A stretch of DNA of 30,266 nt from Candidatus Raymondbacteria bacterium RIFOXYA2_FULL_49_16 (GCA_001789205.1 MFYT01000085.1:1-30266); one strand, 5' to 3'; numbered from the stretch's first letter, positions 1 through 8,978 are shown. The notes: generated by a model not told the origin, from the sequence alone. Program-made: numbers and translations.

Positions 1-72
1 TCCTCCCAAGCGCTACCGAGTGATTCGGCTAAATCTTGCTCGGGGAAACCTCCTTGTCTCCTTGATGATGAC
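1..72 (-). promoter_or_regulatory. Ribosome-binding-like sequences downstream of cheR
   Basis: Read on the minus strand, the stretch after the cheR stop has a strong Shine-Dalgarno-like run (AAGGAGACAAGGAGG, positions 49-63) with no start codon at a usable distance. A second one (GGGAGGA, 1-7) lies right at the window edge. The edge copy probably serves the next gene of the operon, which would start just outside the window; cheB or cheD would be usual after cheR. The inner copy has no visible client gene. Confidence 0.35.
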
Positions 73-957
73 TCATTGCCAGGTTAACCATTTAGACTCC
101 ATTGACTTGGCATAAATGGAAGGTTGAACATACTTAAAATCGTGTTTTACTCCAGTAAGCCCCTCGGAATGCCCTAAAAACAGATATCCGCCGGTATCCA
201 GATAATGATAAAATTTTGCTATCAGCTCCTGCTGGGTTGGTTTATCGAAATAGATAAGTACGTTCCTGCAAAAAATAACGTTAAGCGGGTTTTTAAATGG
301 GAATTCTTTCGCGATAAGATTCATGCGTCGGAACAAGGTTTTTTTCTTGACAAATTCCTTCACTCGATACCAATCACCGTCTTTTTCAAAATATTTTAGC
401 CGCTGGCCGGACGATACGGGTTTCAATTTTTCCTCATTATACACCCCATCTTCGGCTACCTTGAGCACATGGGTCGAGATATCCGTTCCCAAAATCATAA
501 CGTCATACGCGGTCATTTCCGGCCAGTATTCAAACATGGTTATAGCGAGCGAATACACCTCTTCGCCGGTGGAACATGCCGCGCTCCATATCCTGACCTT
601 ATTAAATTCCCGTTTTCTCATGCGCGCCTTGAGGTCTGGAATCACATTCCCTTCGAGAAAACTGAAGTGATGGTTCTCGCGGAAAAATTGGGTTACATTG
701 GTCGAAAGCGCGTCGAGCATTTCCACGACCTCGTGTCCGGACTTGTCTTCAATCGCGTATTTATAGTATTCCTTAAAAGATCCGAACCCGAAAGAGTGCA
801 GTCGTTTTGACAAACGGCTTTTAACCAGCGCTTTTTTATGCGACTGGATATTGATGCCGCATTTCTCATGAACAAAACCCCGTATAAGATCGAATTCAGA
901 ATCACTCAATTCGATTTCAATCGTTGCGGAAAACGCCTGCTGTCCAGATACCGACAT
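73..957 (-). CDS. cheR: Chemotaxis protein methyltransferase CheR
   Basis: This enzyme transfers methyl groups from S-adenosylmethionine to glutamates of chemoreceptors, setting adaptation together with CheB. At 294 residues it has the normal length. The N-terminal helical domain (about 15-90) ends in TNVTQFFRE, which is typical of CheR. The Rossmann methyltransferase domain follows, with the SAM-binding WSAACSTGEE, then GTDIS, then FCRNVLIYFD, and GHSEGL near the C-terminus. There is no C-terminal pentapeptide-binding TPR extension. The ATG at 957 follows an AAGGAT ribosome site. It is the last complete gene of the minus-strand chemosensory operon, separated from mcp by 63 bases that hold a strong hairpin. 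The identification is secure; only the cognate receptor set is unknown. Confidence 0.96.
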   Translation of the reverse strand: MSVSGQQAFSATIEIELSDSEFDLIRGFVHEKCGINIQSHKKALVKSRLSKRLHSFGFGSFKEYYKYAIEDKSGHEVVEMLDALSTNVTQFFRENHHFSFLEGNVIPDLKARMRKREFNKVRIWSAACSTGEEVYSLAITMFEYWPEMTAYDVMILGTDISTHVLKVAEDGVYNEEKLKPVSSGQRLKYFEKDGDWYRVKEFVKKKTLFRRMNLIAKEFPFKNPLNVIFCRNVLIYFDKPTQQELIAKFYHYLDTGGYLFLGHSEGLTGVKHDFKYVQPSIYAKSMESKWLTWQ

Positions 958-975
958 ACACCCATCCTTGTAACA

Positions 976-1008
976 AATTCCCTTGCGCCCAAACGGCGCA
1001 AGGGAATT
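976..1008 (-). terminator. Perfect 14-bp intercistronic hairpin between mcp and cheR
   Basis: The arms 976-989 and 995-1008 are perfectly complementary (AATTCCCTTGCGCC with its complement) around a 5-base loop. On the minus strand the stem is followed by AATTTGTTAC, which is only a weak T-tract. It could therefore be a leaky terminator that lowers cheR expression relative to mcp, or an mRNA 3'-end stabiliser. The cheR ribosome site begins only a few bases after it, so folding may also affect cheR initiation. Confidence 0.5.
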
Positions 1009-1020
1009 ACAATAAACGCC

Positions 1021-3264
1021 TCAGAAGCCCTTCATTTCCTCTTCCATGGGAATTATGTCATCGGCCGCTTTTTTAACTCCAACGCCTTTTACTGCGCGCG
1101 TTTTTCCCGGAAGCATTTGCTGCGGAGATCTCGGCTTTGGCTGCGCCGACTGATGCATAATATGGTGCTGCATGGGGCTTGACCCCTTCGCCTCTTTACC
1201 GCTGTTCGACAAGACAAAGGTATTGATCATGGCCTGCAATTCCTGGGACTGGGACGACATTTCCTCGGCAGCAGCCGCGGATTCCTCGGAATTGGCCGCG
1301 TTCTGCTGCACCACCTGATTCATCTGGTTCACAGCCACATTCACTTGCTCAATGCCCCTGTTCTGCTCACTGCTTGCGGCTGATATCTCTGCGATCAGGT
1401 CGTTTACCTTCTTAGATCCGTCGCCGATCTCTTTGAGAAATTTGGCCACCTCTTCGCTGATGGTGACTCCACCTTCAGCGTTCTTTACCGATTCTTCAAT
1501 GAGTTGCGCGGTATTTTTCGCAGCCTCAGCGCTGCGTTGGGCCAGATTACGCACCTCCTCGGCCACAACCGCAAATCCGCGGCCCGCTTCTCCGGCACGG
1601 GCCGCCTCAACAGCAGCGTTGAGCGCCAGCAGATTGGTCTGGAATGCGATTTCATCAATGGTCTTGACAATTTTGGCGGTTTCATCCGAAGACTTCTTGA
1701 TAAGTCCAATTGCCTGGGACATTTCACCCATGGCTTTGTTGCCCTGATCAGCGGATTTCTGCGCCGATGCCGCAAGGCTCTTGGCCTGATTTGCGCTTTC
1801 AGCGTTTTGCTTGGTCATAGCCGACATCTCTTCGAGACTCGATGATACTTCCTCAATGGAACTGGCCTGTTCCTGCGCGCCTTGCGACAGCGTTTGACTG
1901 CCAGCGCTGATCTGGTTACTGCCCGAGGCGACCTGTTCCACCGCAGTTTGAACTTGATTTAAAGCCATATCAATGGTCTTCAGCATGCTATTTATGTTTT
2001 CCACAAGCTGTCCGTATTTGCCGTCAAACTTTTCTGTTATTTGTTTCGTCAAGTCCTTTTTGGCAGCAGCTACCATACATGTTGTTACCGAATCGACCAA
2101 CCGGTCTGTTTCTTTCATCATTGTATCTATTTCAACGATATCCGTGACAAATTCCACGCCGCCAATCACTTCGTTTTTTTCATTCTGGAGCGGAGCGCCC
2201 GTGTATTGGATAGGTATCTTGGCTTGAGCATTGGGATTTGCCACAGTGCGCCCTGATGCGATGGCATTGTTCTGCATCGCCTGCTTGGTCCGGCACTCAG
2301 GAGTATTGCAATGGCTGGTTCTGAAGATATCAGCGCATTGCATTCCTTCGCATTCTTTTGGAGTCTTGCCCGCAAGCTTTGCGCCGGCTTCGTTCATGAA
2401 TATGACCCTCATGTTTTTATCCACTGCCATGACCGGCGTTGCGATCTTATTGAGCATATTAATCTTCTGTTTAATATTGCCAAGCATGGCTGAAAAGGCT
2501 CGTGCAAGCACACCAATTTCATCCGTGGAACGCGCTTCGATCACCTGATTAAGATCGCCTTCTGCCACACGGGTCGCGACATCCGCAAGTTTTCTCACCG
2601 GCCTGGTAATGGAAATCGTGAGAAACAGGCCCAATAGAAGCGCTACAATAAATCCAATGGCAATGGTGAGTGGCATAAGCCATTGGCTTGTCGCAACGCT
2701 CTCTTGCGCCGCCTTATCAACTAGTGCTATTAATTTGTCCAACGAAGCTCTAACTGCCATATATGCGTTCTTTGCCGGAGGCGCCAATTCATCGAGCAAT
2801 AGGCTGTCGAGAACAACCACCCTGGTGTCTTCCGTTGACGCACCGATTTGGAGAAGCCTCAGTTTTTCCTGGCAGTTTTTTACCATTGCATCATCGGCTT
2901 TTTGCCATGCCTCATGCAATTGAAGAAAATTGTTCCATTCAGCCTCTTCGTCACGGTTCTTATGCAAGGCTGCAAATTCCGATATTTTTTCAGGAATGAT
3001 CCTCTTGGCTTTTTCAATGCTCTCGAACTGGTCGTTAACAGTCTGCATATTCTTCCAGTAGCGTCGAAGCATGAGACCGCGTATTGCATACTGGACAGCG
3101 TTTTGCTGATCACCTATGGTCAGAAGCGACTGAACGCCGGGCAATTTATTGCCGCCAATGTCATTAATATTTGATATGCCAATTATTCCGATAAGTGCGC
3201 CAATGAGCGCTACGGCGAGAAATCCACCGATTAATTTTGGTCCGATTTTAATCGTGTTCATCAT
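1021..3264 (-). CDS. Methyl-accepting chemotaxis protein with periplasmic helical sensor, HAMP and Cys-rich PAS
   Basis: This transmembrane chemoreceptor controls CheA through CheW. TM1 is about residues 10-32, the periplasmic segment about 33-194 is mostly helical (4HB-like), and TM2 is about 195-218. HAMP spans about 219-270 and a cytoplasmic PAS about 268-380. The long signalling coiled coil follows, with the hairpin tip at about 536-572 ([19 protein letters not shown], then [17 protein letters not shown]). The PAS carries four close cysteines (C305, C310, C319, C324). The C-terminal tail of about 60 residues is charged and has no NWETF-like CheR tether. The start at 3264 has a near-perfect AAAGGAGGC site (3272-3280). 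Lying between cheW and cheR, it is the likely dedicated receptor of this system. Its ligand is unknown. Confidence 0.95.
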   Translation of the reverse strand: MMNTIKIGPKLIGGFLAVALIGALIGIIGISNINDIGGNKLPGVQSLLTIGDQQNAVQYAIRGLMLRRYWKNMQTVNDQFESIEKAKRIIPEKISEFAALHKNRDEEAEWNNFLQLHEAWQKADDAMVKNCQEKLRLLQIGASTEDTRVVVLDSLLLDELAPPAKNAYMAVRASLDKLIALVDKAAQESVATSQWLMPLTIAIGFIVALLLGLFLTISITRPVRKLADVATRVAEGDLNQVIEARSTDEIGVLARAFSAMLGNIKQKINMLNKIATPVMAVDKNMRVIFMNEAGAKLAGKTPKECEGMQCADIFRTSHCNTPECRTKQAMQNNAIASGRTVANPNAQAKIPIQYTGAPLQNEKNEVIGGVEFVTDIVEIDTMMKETDRLVDSVTTCMVAAAKKDLTKQITEKFDGKYGQLVENINSMLKTIDMALNQVQTAVEQVASGSNQISAGSQTLSQGAQEQASSIEEVSSSLEEMSAMTKQNAESANQAKSLAASAQKSADQGNKAMGEMSQAIGLIKKSSDETAKIVKTIDEIAFQTNLLALNAAVEAARAGEAGRGFAVVAEEVRNLAQRSAEAAKNTAQLIEESVKNAEGGVTISEEVAKFLKEIGDGSKKVNDLIAEISAASSEQNRGIEQVNVAVNQMNQVVQQNAANSEESAAAAEEMSSQSQELQAMINTFVLSNSGKEAKGSSPMQHHIMHQSAQPKPRSPQQMLPGKTRAVKGVGVKKAADDIIPMEEEMKGF

Positions 3265-3302
3265 AAAGAGAGCCTCCTTTAGTTTTAAATAGTATCATAC
3301 TT

Positions 3303-3839
3303 TTATACATTGTCAGCAGTGGTTTGTATCTTTATAATATCCTCTTCAGTTAAAACCTTATCGATATCGAGTAAGATTTTGACCCCGCCCTTGGCCTTGG
3401 CCATACCTAAAATAAACTGCGTATCGAGTCCTGCGCCGAATTCTGGCGTATCTTCGATTTCTTGGGCTGTAATGTCTAATACTTCTGATACTGCGTCCAC
3501 CAATATGCCCATTTCCAAGGCCTCACCCGCTTTCTTGACCTCGACAACTATTATGCAGGTCTCCACTGTGTCTTCAAGGGCCTTCATGCCGAATTTAAGG
3601 CGTGTGTCCACTACAGGAATGACTTTACCGCGCAGATTGATCACCCCGCGTACCCAATCCGGAGTCCGGGGAATATGGGTAATATCCATAAGCCCGATGA
3701 TCTCCCTGACTTTCAATATCTCCAGACCATACTCCTCGTCTTCCAACCGGAAAGTCAGGTATTTTCCGGCCCGTTTGTCAGACGCGCCTTCTCTTTGGCC
3801 GCTTTTCTGTGCAACAGCCATGGATTCTGCTGACGCCAT
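3303..3839 (-). CDS. cheW: Chemotaxis coupling protein CheW
   Basis: This 178-residue scaffold links receptor tips to the CheA P5 domain. A charged extension of about 25 residues precedes one CheW/SH3-like domain (about 26-165), with the typical IMDITHIPRTPDWVRGVINL segment followed by RGKVIPVVDTRLKF. The length is slightly above the usual 150-170 residues because of the N-terminal extension. Its ATG shares one base with the cheA stop codon (TAATG arrangement) and has AAGGAGGA upstream, so translation is coupled to cheA. It is the only free-standing CheW here, and the P5 domain of CheA is the second CheW-like fold. The assignment is secure. Confidence 0.95.
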   Translation of the reverse strand: MASAESMAVAQKSGQREGASDKRAGKYLTFRLEDEEYGLEILKVREIIGLMDITHIPRTPDWVRGVINLRGKVIPVVDTRLKFGMKALEDTVETCIIVVEVKKAGEALEMGILVDAVSEVLDITAQEIEDTPEFGAGLDTQFILGMAKAKGGVKILLDIDKVLTEEDIIKIQTTADNV

Positions 3840-6499
3840 TATTCCTCCTTTGTATGAGTATAGGTGTTTGTTCCACTGTGTATTCCCTTTTTTACCGTTT
3901 CAAAGTTAATGTCCACCAACCCTTTCACATCCAGGATCAATCCGACGCGGCCATCCCCCAATATAGAGCACCCGGAAATGCCTTTTACATTACGAAAGTC
4001 CCCTTTAAGGCTTTTAATGACAACTTGCTGCTGGCCTACAATAGTGTCCACCATGATACCATAAGGCTTGCCCGCGTTCTCGATAATGATGATGATCGCG
4101 TTCCAGGGCTCAAAAACGGCCGGAGTTTCTCCGAACAATTGATACAGGCGAATGAGCGGAATGAGCGTACCCCGGACATTCACGACTTCTCCCTTGTTTT
4201 GGATGGTGGTAATATCACGTTGCGCTGGTTTGATGGATTCCTTGATGGCAATGACCGGCAATAAATACCGCTCATTGCCGACTTTCAGGATCATGCCATC
4301 AAGAATGGCCATGGTAAGCGGCAGCCGGACAGTGAACATGCTGCCTTTTCCCGGCTCGGAGCCAATAGCAACAGTGCCGCCCAGCTTTTCAATATTTTTC
4401 TTAACAACATCCATTCCCACGCCGCGGCCGGACACATCAGTCACTACTTTGGCAGTGGAAAACCCCGGCAGAAAAATCAAACCGAACAACTCCTGGTCAT
4501 CGAGCTTCATTTTAGCGTCGATTAAACCTTTTTCAATGGCTTTGCTCCGTACCGCTTCCCTGTCCAGTCCCTTGCCGTCGTCCTTTACCTCCAGAACGAT
4601 ATTTCCGCCCTGATGAAAAGCATTGAGGCGGACACATCCTGTTGCAGCTTTCCCTGCCGCGATCCGTTCTTCCGGTGTCTCAATACCGTGGTCAACGGCG
4701 TTCCTGATCATGTGCACCAAAGGATCGTTGATCTGTTCCACAACATTTTTATCAAGTTCGGTTTCCGCTCCTGTGATGACAAGATCGACCTTTTTTCTGG
4801 ATTTCATGGAAAGGTCCCTGATCAGCCGGGCCATTTTCTGGAATGTTTGCTTGACCGGCACCATGCGCAGCGACATGGCCACCCATTGGATATCACGTAC
4901 GATTTTGGTAAGATGCCCGGCGTTTTTCGATAGGACGGCATCCCGGCTGCCCACGATATGCGGATGCTGGGCAATCAGGGTCTGTGAAATGACCAACTCG
5001 CCCACAATGTCGATGAGATGGTCAAGTTTTTCCGTGGAAACTTTGACCGCGCCAATGTCCCCCTTGCTTGCGCTGTCCATCTGCTGGCGCAAAGCGTCAG
5101 ATATTCTTCGCGGCGTGACTTTTTCCTGTTCAATAAGGATTTGCCCGATTTTTTTTCCCATGTCTTCTCTGGCCTGCAGCGACAATGCCTCCGCTAAATC
5201 GGTCTTGCTGACCGCCTGCGCTTCGACCAGTATCTCCCCAACTTTCTTTTCCATCTGCATCGGAATATCCTGAACATTTACGGGAAACGGTCCGGCCTTC
5301 CGTTTGGCATCCAGCGTGCTTTGAATATTCTGGAGAAGCGCCTCAACTGCCGGATACTCATCGTCTGAAAACCCCGCGCCCTTTATCTGCTGTTCTAAAA
5401 GATTGTCCAGGCGCCGCAACACGTCCACCACCTCAAACACTAAGTCGATACCTTCACGGTCTATCGCGAGTTTACCGCTGCGTGCAAGGTCCAGAAAATT
5501 CTCGGTTGCATGGGAAATCCGGTTTATATGTTTCAGGGACAAAAAACCGGACACGCCTTTAATGGTATGCAGCGGTCTGAAAATTTCATTTAAAATATCC
5601 GTGTTTCCAGGATTGGTCTCCAATTCAAGGACCATGACCTCAATGCGTTCCAGATGTTCGCGCATCTCATGGATAAAGTCCGTATAAATGGAAATGTCTC
5701 CAATCTCCGTTGTATTGATTCTTTCCACCTCTCGTGTGGAAGGGGGTTCTGCGGCAGCTGATGCTGTCGCCGGGACAGATTTGAGCGTAGCTTTGAGCCC
5801 TGTGAGCATTTCTCCCTGGGCGGGAAAAAACTGTTCTATGGCAAGGAAGGGTGAGTTGCCGCACAGTTCAAAAGTCTTTTTCACCACATCCACAATGCTC
5901 AACAGGTCATTGGCTGTTTTACCGTCAATTGCTATTGGTTTTTCGCGCAGTATTGAAAAAACACCTTCAAAATGGTGCAAAAGCTCCGCAATACCCGGCA
6001 ACCCGGCAAAACCGGTCTCACCCTTGAGCGTATGAACAATCCGGAAAATTCCATTGATAAGATTGCTATTCAAACTGTCTTTTTCCAGCTCCAGGATGTT
6101 TTGTTCCAATTCTTCGATCATACTCATTGCACCGAGCGCATATTCACGAAGATCTTTTTCCTGGTCTAGCCCCAAAGCACGAATATTGGTTGAAACCAGA
6201 GGCTCGGAAGATTGACCGGAACCGTTCACTGCTCCTGGATCGGGAAGCGCGCCAACCTGTTTCTCCAGCGCAGTAATGGCTTTCTGTTTGTCCTTATATT
6301 CCCTCATGATAAAAGCTTCAAACGCTTCTTTCAATTCTGTCAAACGCGGCTGGTAAATAGTATCATTTGCTTGTGTTGCCAAGGCCAGCGCTTTTCCGGT
6401 TGCGGCAACCAGTTTTCCAACAGACGACAGATCAGACCATTCCACACTCGCCAATAGTAGTTTAAGGTCCTGGATCAGGGATGTAAGTGTTTCAGCCAT
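3839..6499 (-). CDS. cheA: Chemotaxis histidine kinase CheA with two HPt domains and an MshEN-like insert
   Basis: This is a dimeric kinase that autophosphorylates on its HPt domains and passes phosphate to receivers. At 886 residues it is longer than the usual 650-700. Order: an unassigned helical region (1-90); HPt1 about 115-215 with H156 in IVHTLKGETGF; HPt2 about 270-370 with H311 in PLHTIKGVSGF; and a tandem 24-residue repeat (419-442 and 450-473) of the form KVGEILVE..DLAEALSLQ that resembles MshEN c-di-GMP-binding motifs. Then come the dimerisation domain (about 484-550), the HATPase with N600 in HMIRNAVDHG, DDGKG (640-644) and GRGVGMD (691-697), and a CheW-like P5 (about 730-870). 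All catalytic motifs are intact. The gene lies 13 bases after the HTH-REC gene and overlaps cheW by one base. Confidence 0.95.
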   Translation of the reverse strand: MAETLTSLIQDLKLLLASVEWSDLSSVGKLVAATGKALALATQANDTIYQPRLTELKEAFEAFIMREYKDKQKAITALEKQVGALPDPGAVNGSGQSSEPLVSTNIRALGLDQEKDLREYALGAMSMIEELEQNILELEKDSLNSNLINGIFRIVHTLKGETGFAGLPGIAELLHHFEGVFSILREKPIAIDGKTANDLLSIVDVVKKTFELCGNSPFLAIEQFFPAQGEMLTGLKATLKSVPATASAAAEPPSTREVERINTTEIGDISIYTDFIHEMREHLERIEVMVLELETNPGNTDILNEIFRPLHTIKGVSGFLSLKHINRISHATENFLDLARSGKLAIDREGIDLVFEVVDVLRRLDNLLEQQIKGAGFSDDEYPAVEALLQNIQSTLDAKRKAGPFPVNVQDIPMQMEKKVGEILVEAQAVSKTDLAEALSLQAREDMGKKIGQILIEQEKVTPRRISDALRQQMDSASKGDIGAVKVSTEKLDHLIDIVGELVISQTLIAQHPHIVGSRDAVLSKNAGHLTKIVRDIQWVAMSLRMVPVKQTFQKMARLIRDLSMKSRKKVDLVITGAETELDKNVVEQINDPLVHMIRNAVDHGIETPEERIAAGKAATGCVRLNAFHQGGNIVLEVKDDGKGLDREAVRSKAIEKGLIDAKMKLDDQELFGLIFLPGFSTAKVVTDVSGRGVGMDVVKKNIEKLGGTVAIGSEPGKGSMFTVRLPLTMAILDGMILKVGNERYLLPVIAIKESIKPAQRDITTIQNKGEVVNVRGTLIPLIRLYQLFGETPAVFEPWNAIIIIIENAGKPYGIMVDTIVGQQQVVIKSLKGDFRNVKGISGCSILGDGRVGLILDVKGLVDINFETVKKGIHSGTNTYTHTKEE

Positions 6500-6512
6500 A
6501 ATACCTTTTTAA

Positions 6513-7103
6513 TTAGCTTGAAACAGCCTTTTTTGATGAAATAATATTATTTACCATGTTTGTTATTTCATTAAAGTTCAATGGTTTACCAAGCACATGG
6601 CGCGGTTTAAATTCATTCAAACGTTGAATATTTTCTTCTGTAGCTTCACCGGTAATAATAATAATTTCCGCATGTTTTGTTTTCTCGTTGTTTCTAATAC
6701 TCCGGCAAACATCAAAGCCATCAGTTTTAGGCATTTTTAAATCAAGAAAAATGACATCCGGAAGCAATGTCCCAGCCTTCACACAAGCATCGTATCCATC
6801 GTTAGCTGTTTCAATTATGAACTCTGTTGAAATATTCTGGACAGTGATAACAAGTAGATCCACTATAGATGGTTCATCATCACAAATAAGTATTTTCATT
6901 ATTTCATCTTTATGTAAAAGATCTAATGAAAGGTTATTTTCTTCTAAAAACCGCGCAAGATTATCGTATGATATTTTACGATAATTAGTTATAGGTGTTT
7001 TTATTGATTGTATTCTACCTGAAGTACAATAATTTTTTACAGTCCGTTCAGAAATACCTATTAGTTTGGCTATTTCCCCAGTTGAATAATACTCTTTTAC
7101 CAT
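6513..7103 (-). CDS. Response regulator with N-terminal MerR/excisionase-type HTH and C-terminal receiver
   Basis: This 196-residue protein has the reverse of the usual order: a winged-helix DNA-binding motif first (about 2-60, with YSTGEIAKLIGISERTVKNY) and a receiver after it (about 66-190). The receiver keeps the acidic pair (CDDEP), the phospho-acceptor in FLDLKMP, the Thr of IITGE and the Lys of GKPLN, so it should be phosphorylatable. The start chosen is the ATG at 7103; the reading frame can be extended to a TTG at 7112 but no better ribosome site is seen. It is the first gene of the che operon, 13 bases before cheA, and is the obvious CheA target within the window. Its position next to a promoter with a duplicated 16-bp repeat suggests autoregulation, which is inference. 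Confidence 0.9.
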   Translation of the reverse strand: MVKEYYSTGEIAKLIGISERTVKNYCTSGRIQSIKTPITNYRKISYDNLARFLEENNLSLDLLHKDEIMKILICDDEPSIVDLLVITVQNISTEFIIETANDGYDACVKAGTLLPDVIFLDLKMPKTDGFDVCRSIRNNEKTKHAEIIIITGEATEENIQRLNEFKPRHVLGKPLNFNEITNMVNNIISSKKAVSS

Positions 7104-7130
7104 AGAAACCAATCCATTTTTTTATGTAAA

Positions 7131-7162
7131 AAGCGGGCAAACAGGAAAGCGGGCAAACAGGA
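7131..7162 (-). repeat. Perfect 16-bp tandem duplication in the che operon leader
   Basis: Positions 7131-7146 and 7147-7162 are two identical copies of AAGCGGGCAAACAGGA (plus strand). They lie between the inferred transcription start (about 7166) and the HTH-REC start codon at 7103. This GC-richer block stands out in AT-rich surroundings. Its placement just downstream of the -10 box fits a repressor or regulator site, possibly for the HTH protein it precedes. A chance slippage duplication is the alternative. Confidence 0.6.
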
Positions 7163-7172
7163 AACAAAATTA

Positions 7173-7201
7173 ATTATACCAAAAAAAGGTTACTAATGCA
7201 A
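7173..7201 (-). promoter_or_regulatory. Sigma-70-type promoter of the chemosensory operon
   Basis: Read on the minus strand there is TTGCAT (7196-7201), a 17-base spacer and TATAAT (7173-7178). The -10 box is a perfect consensus match and the -35 box matches four of six. Transcription would start near 7166, about 60 bases before the HTH-REC start codon. No other equally good promoter precedes cheA, cheW, mcp or cheR, whose genes are closely packed. Confidence 0.65.
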
Positions 7202-7380
7202 TATTTAATTTTAGTTAACTCAAAGTTAATTTGGTCTGAAATAAATTTTATATACTATTAAAGGTAATCATAATGTATATCATAAATTTTGATATTTTAT
7301 TAGGATAAAACATACGCCATTTCTTGGATTATTGAGAACTCTTGCATATCTTTGTCAAATTAAATATCTTTGAAGTTATT

Positions 7381-8973
7381 ATGAATATATGGGCTTGGCC
7401 ACCCCTTGTGTCAGCAATTGTCTGTTTTTTCCTTGGCAGTTTTGTTTTTTTCAGTAATTCGCGACCGCTGATAAACAAGCTCTTTTTAAGCTTTTGTCTT
7501 CTCGCCGCATTTATCGCTTTTGCCCAATTCATGGCCCGTCAGTCGGAGAGTGCGGCAGGAGCTTTCTATTGGATAAAAGCCTACGCAACATGGCCAATTC
7601 TTCTAGCCCTTCAATTCCATTTCATTTTTCTATATATAAATACTGATAAGGTACTGAAAAGAGCAAACTTACTGGTTCATCCACTTGTTTACTTACCAGC
7701 ATTGTTCTTTGTCTATATACTTCTTTTCACGGATTCAATCATATCCGGGCCTATCAAGATGTATTGGGGATATACCGGCAGAATTTCAACACACTCCCTT
7801 ACAGCACTGGCACTTGGGTTTTGGTCTATTTTCATATCGTTTTCAACATTGTTCCTGTCCTTCCAACATTATAAGAACGCGAACACGCTTAAGATGAAAA
7901 AACAAGCGAAACTCATTACTATCGGTCTCTCTTTCAATGTTTTTACCAGTATTTTCACCGAGGCCCTGCCGCTTATGTTACAAATGCAAAAACCGGAAAT
8001 GACCGCCATGTTCGGTCTGGCTGTTCCTATTTTTTTCGGATATGCTATTAAAAAATATGACTGGTTGGCCCTGTCCCTTAATTCCCTGGGAGAACAGATT
8101 GTATCAAGCATATCCGACTGCCTCTTTGTAATTGATATGAATGGAAACATACACACAGTGAACCAGACCGCCGTGAATATACTGGGGTTTTCCCGCCAAG
8201 AATTGCACGGCCGTCCCATAGATATGGTAATCACATATACGGACATCGAGCGGCCATTCATGCCGAACGCTACCGCCAATTTGCACGCCAGCGGCGTCAG
8301 TGATATCAACGCTTTTCTGATTAAAAAAGACGGTAAAAAAACGCCGATTTCCCTTTCCACGTCCTTGATGGACGATGAGGACGGACGTTTCCAGGGCATT
8401 GTCTATATCGCAAAAGACATTACCCGGCGAATACAATTGGAGCAGGACATAAAGGAGATGGAACAACGCTTTCGGATGCTGTTTGATTCCGCACCAGACG
8501 CCTATTATCTGAACGACCTGACCGGAACCTTCATTGACGGCAACAAGGCCGCGGAGAGTTTATTGGGATATCCTAAGGAGGAGTTGATTGGGAAAAGTTT
8601 CCTGAAACTGAAGATATTAACACCAGTCCAGCTTCTCAAGGCATCTTCTCTTTTGGCAAGAAACGCCCTGGGTAAAGCCACAGGTCCGGATGAGTTCATT
8701 CTGACCCGTAAGGACGGCAGCAAAATTACCGCGGACATCAGGACATGCGTGATTAAAATCAAAGGCAAGCCTGTTGTCTTAGGAAGCGCCCGGGACATTG
8801 GCGAACGTAAAAAGACCGAGGAGGCGCTTCAGCAAAGCCTCAATGAACTCGAACTCTTTTCACACCGCACCATTGGCCGGGAAATAAGGGTCATTGAACT
8901 GAAGAAAGAAATCAATGTGCTGCTGCGTTCGCAGGGGCGGCCTGAAAAGTATACGACCAGCGATGAAGGATAA
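7381..8973 (+). CDS. 7TM-PAS-PAS membrane sensor without a kinase domain
   Basis: This 530-residue protein senses a signal but has no H-box or ATPase domain. Residues 1-225 are hydrophobic with about seven membrane helices, resembling the 7TM N-terminal region of some histidine kinases. Two PAS domains follow (about 238-352 and 360-480). The C-terminus (about 488-524) has FSHRTIGREIRVIELKKEIN followed by a short LLRSQGRPEKY tail. I recall similar tails at the end of PAS modules, before a kinase domain or a stop. The ATG at 7381 is preferred over an in-frame TTG at 7342 because it leads directly into the first hydrophobic helix. Only 5 bases separate it from the next kinase gene, so the two probably act as a split receptor-kinase. 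The AT-rich region upstream (7202-7380) shows no promoter I would call. Confidence 0.88.
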   Translation: MNIWAWPPLVSAIVCFFLGSFVFFSNSRPLINKLFLSFCLLAAFIAFAQFMARQSESAAGAFYWIKAYATWPILLALQFHFIFLYINTDKVLKRANLLVHPLVYLPALFFVYILLFTDSIISGPIKMYWGYTGRISTHSLTALALGFWSIFISFSTLFLSFQHYKNANTLKMKKQAKLITIGLSFNVFTSIFTEALPLMLQMQKPEMTAMFGLAVPIFFGYAIKKYDWLALSLNSLGEQIVSSISDCLFVIDMNGNIHTVNQTAVNILGFSRQELHGRPIDMVITYTDIERPFMPNATANLHASGVSDINAFLIKKDGKKTPISLSTSLMDDEDGRFQGIVYIAKDITRRIQLEQDIKEMEQRFRMLFDSAPDAYYLNDLTGTFIDGNKAAESLLGYPKEELIGKSFLKLKILTPVQLLKASSLLARNALGKATGPDEFILTRKDGSKITADIRTCVIKIKGKPVVLGSARDIGERKKTEEALQQSLNELELFSHRTIGREIRVIELKKEINVLLRSQGRPEKYTTSDEG

Positions 8974-8978
8974 CAGCC

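Noticed and set aside
4623-5273. 216-codon plus-strand frame opposite cheA.
   Set aside because: It is Ser-rich antisense translation of the CheA kinase core; no support.
7202-7380. Promoter for the 7TM sensor operon.
   Set aside because: The region is so AT-rich that several poor -10/-35 pairs can be drawn (for example TTGGTC with TATACT at 14 bases); none is better than chance.
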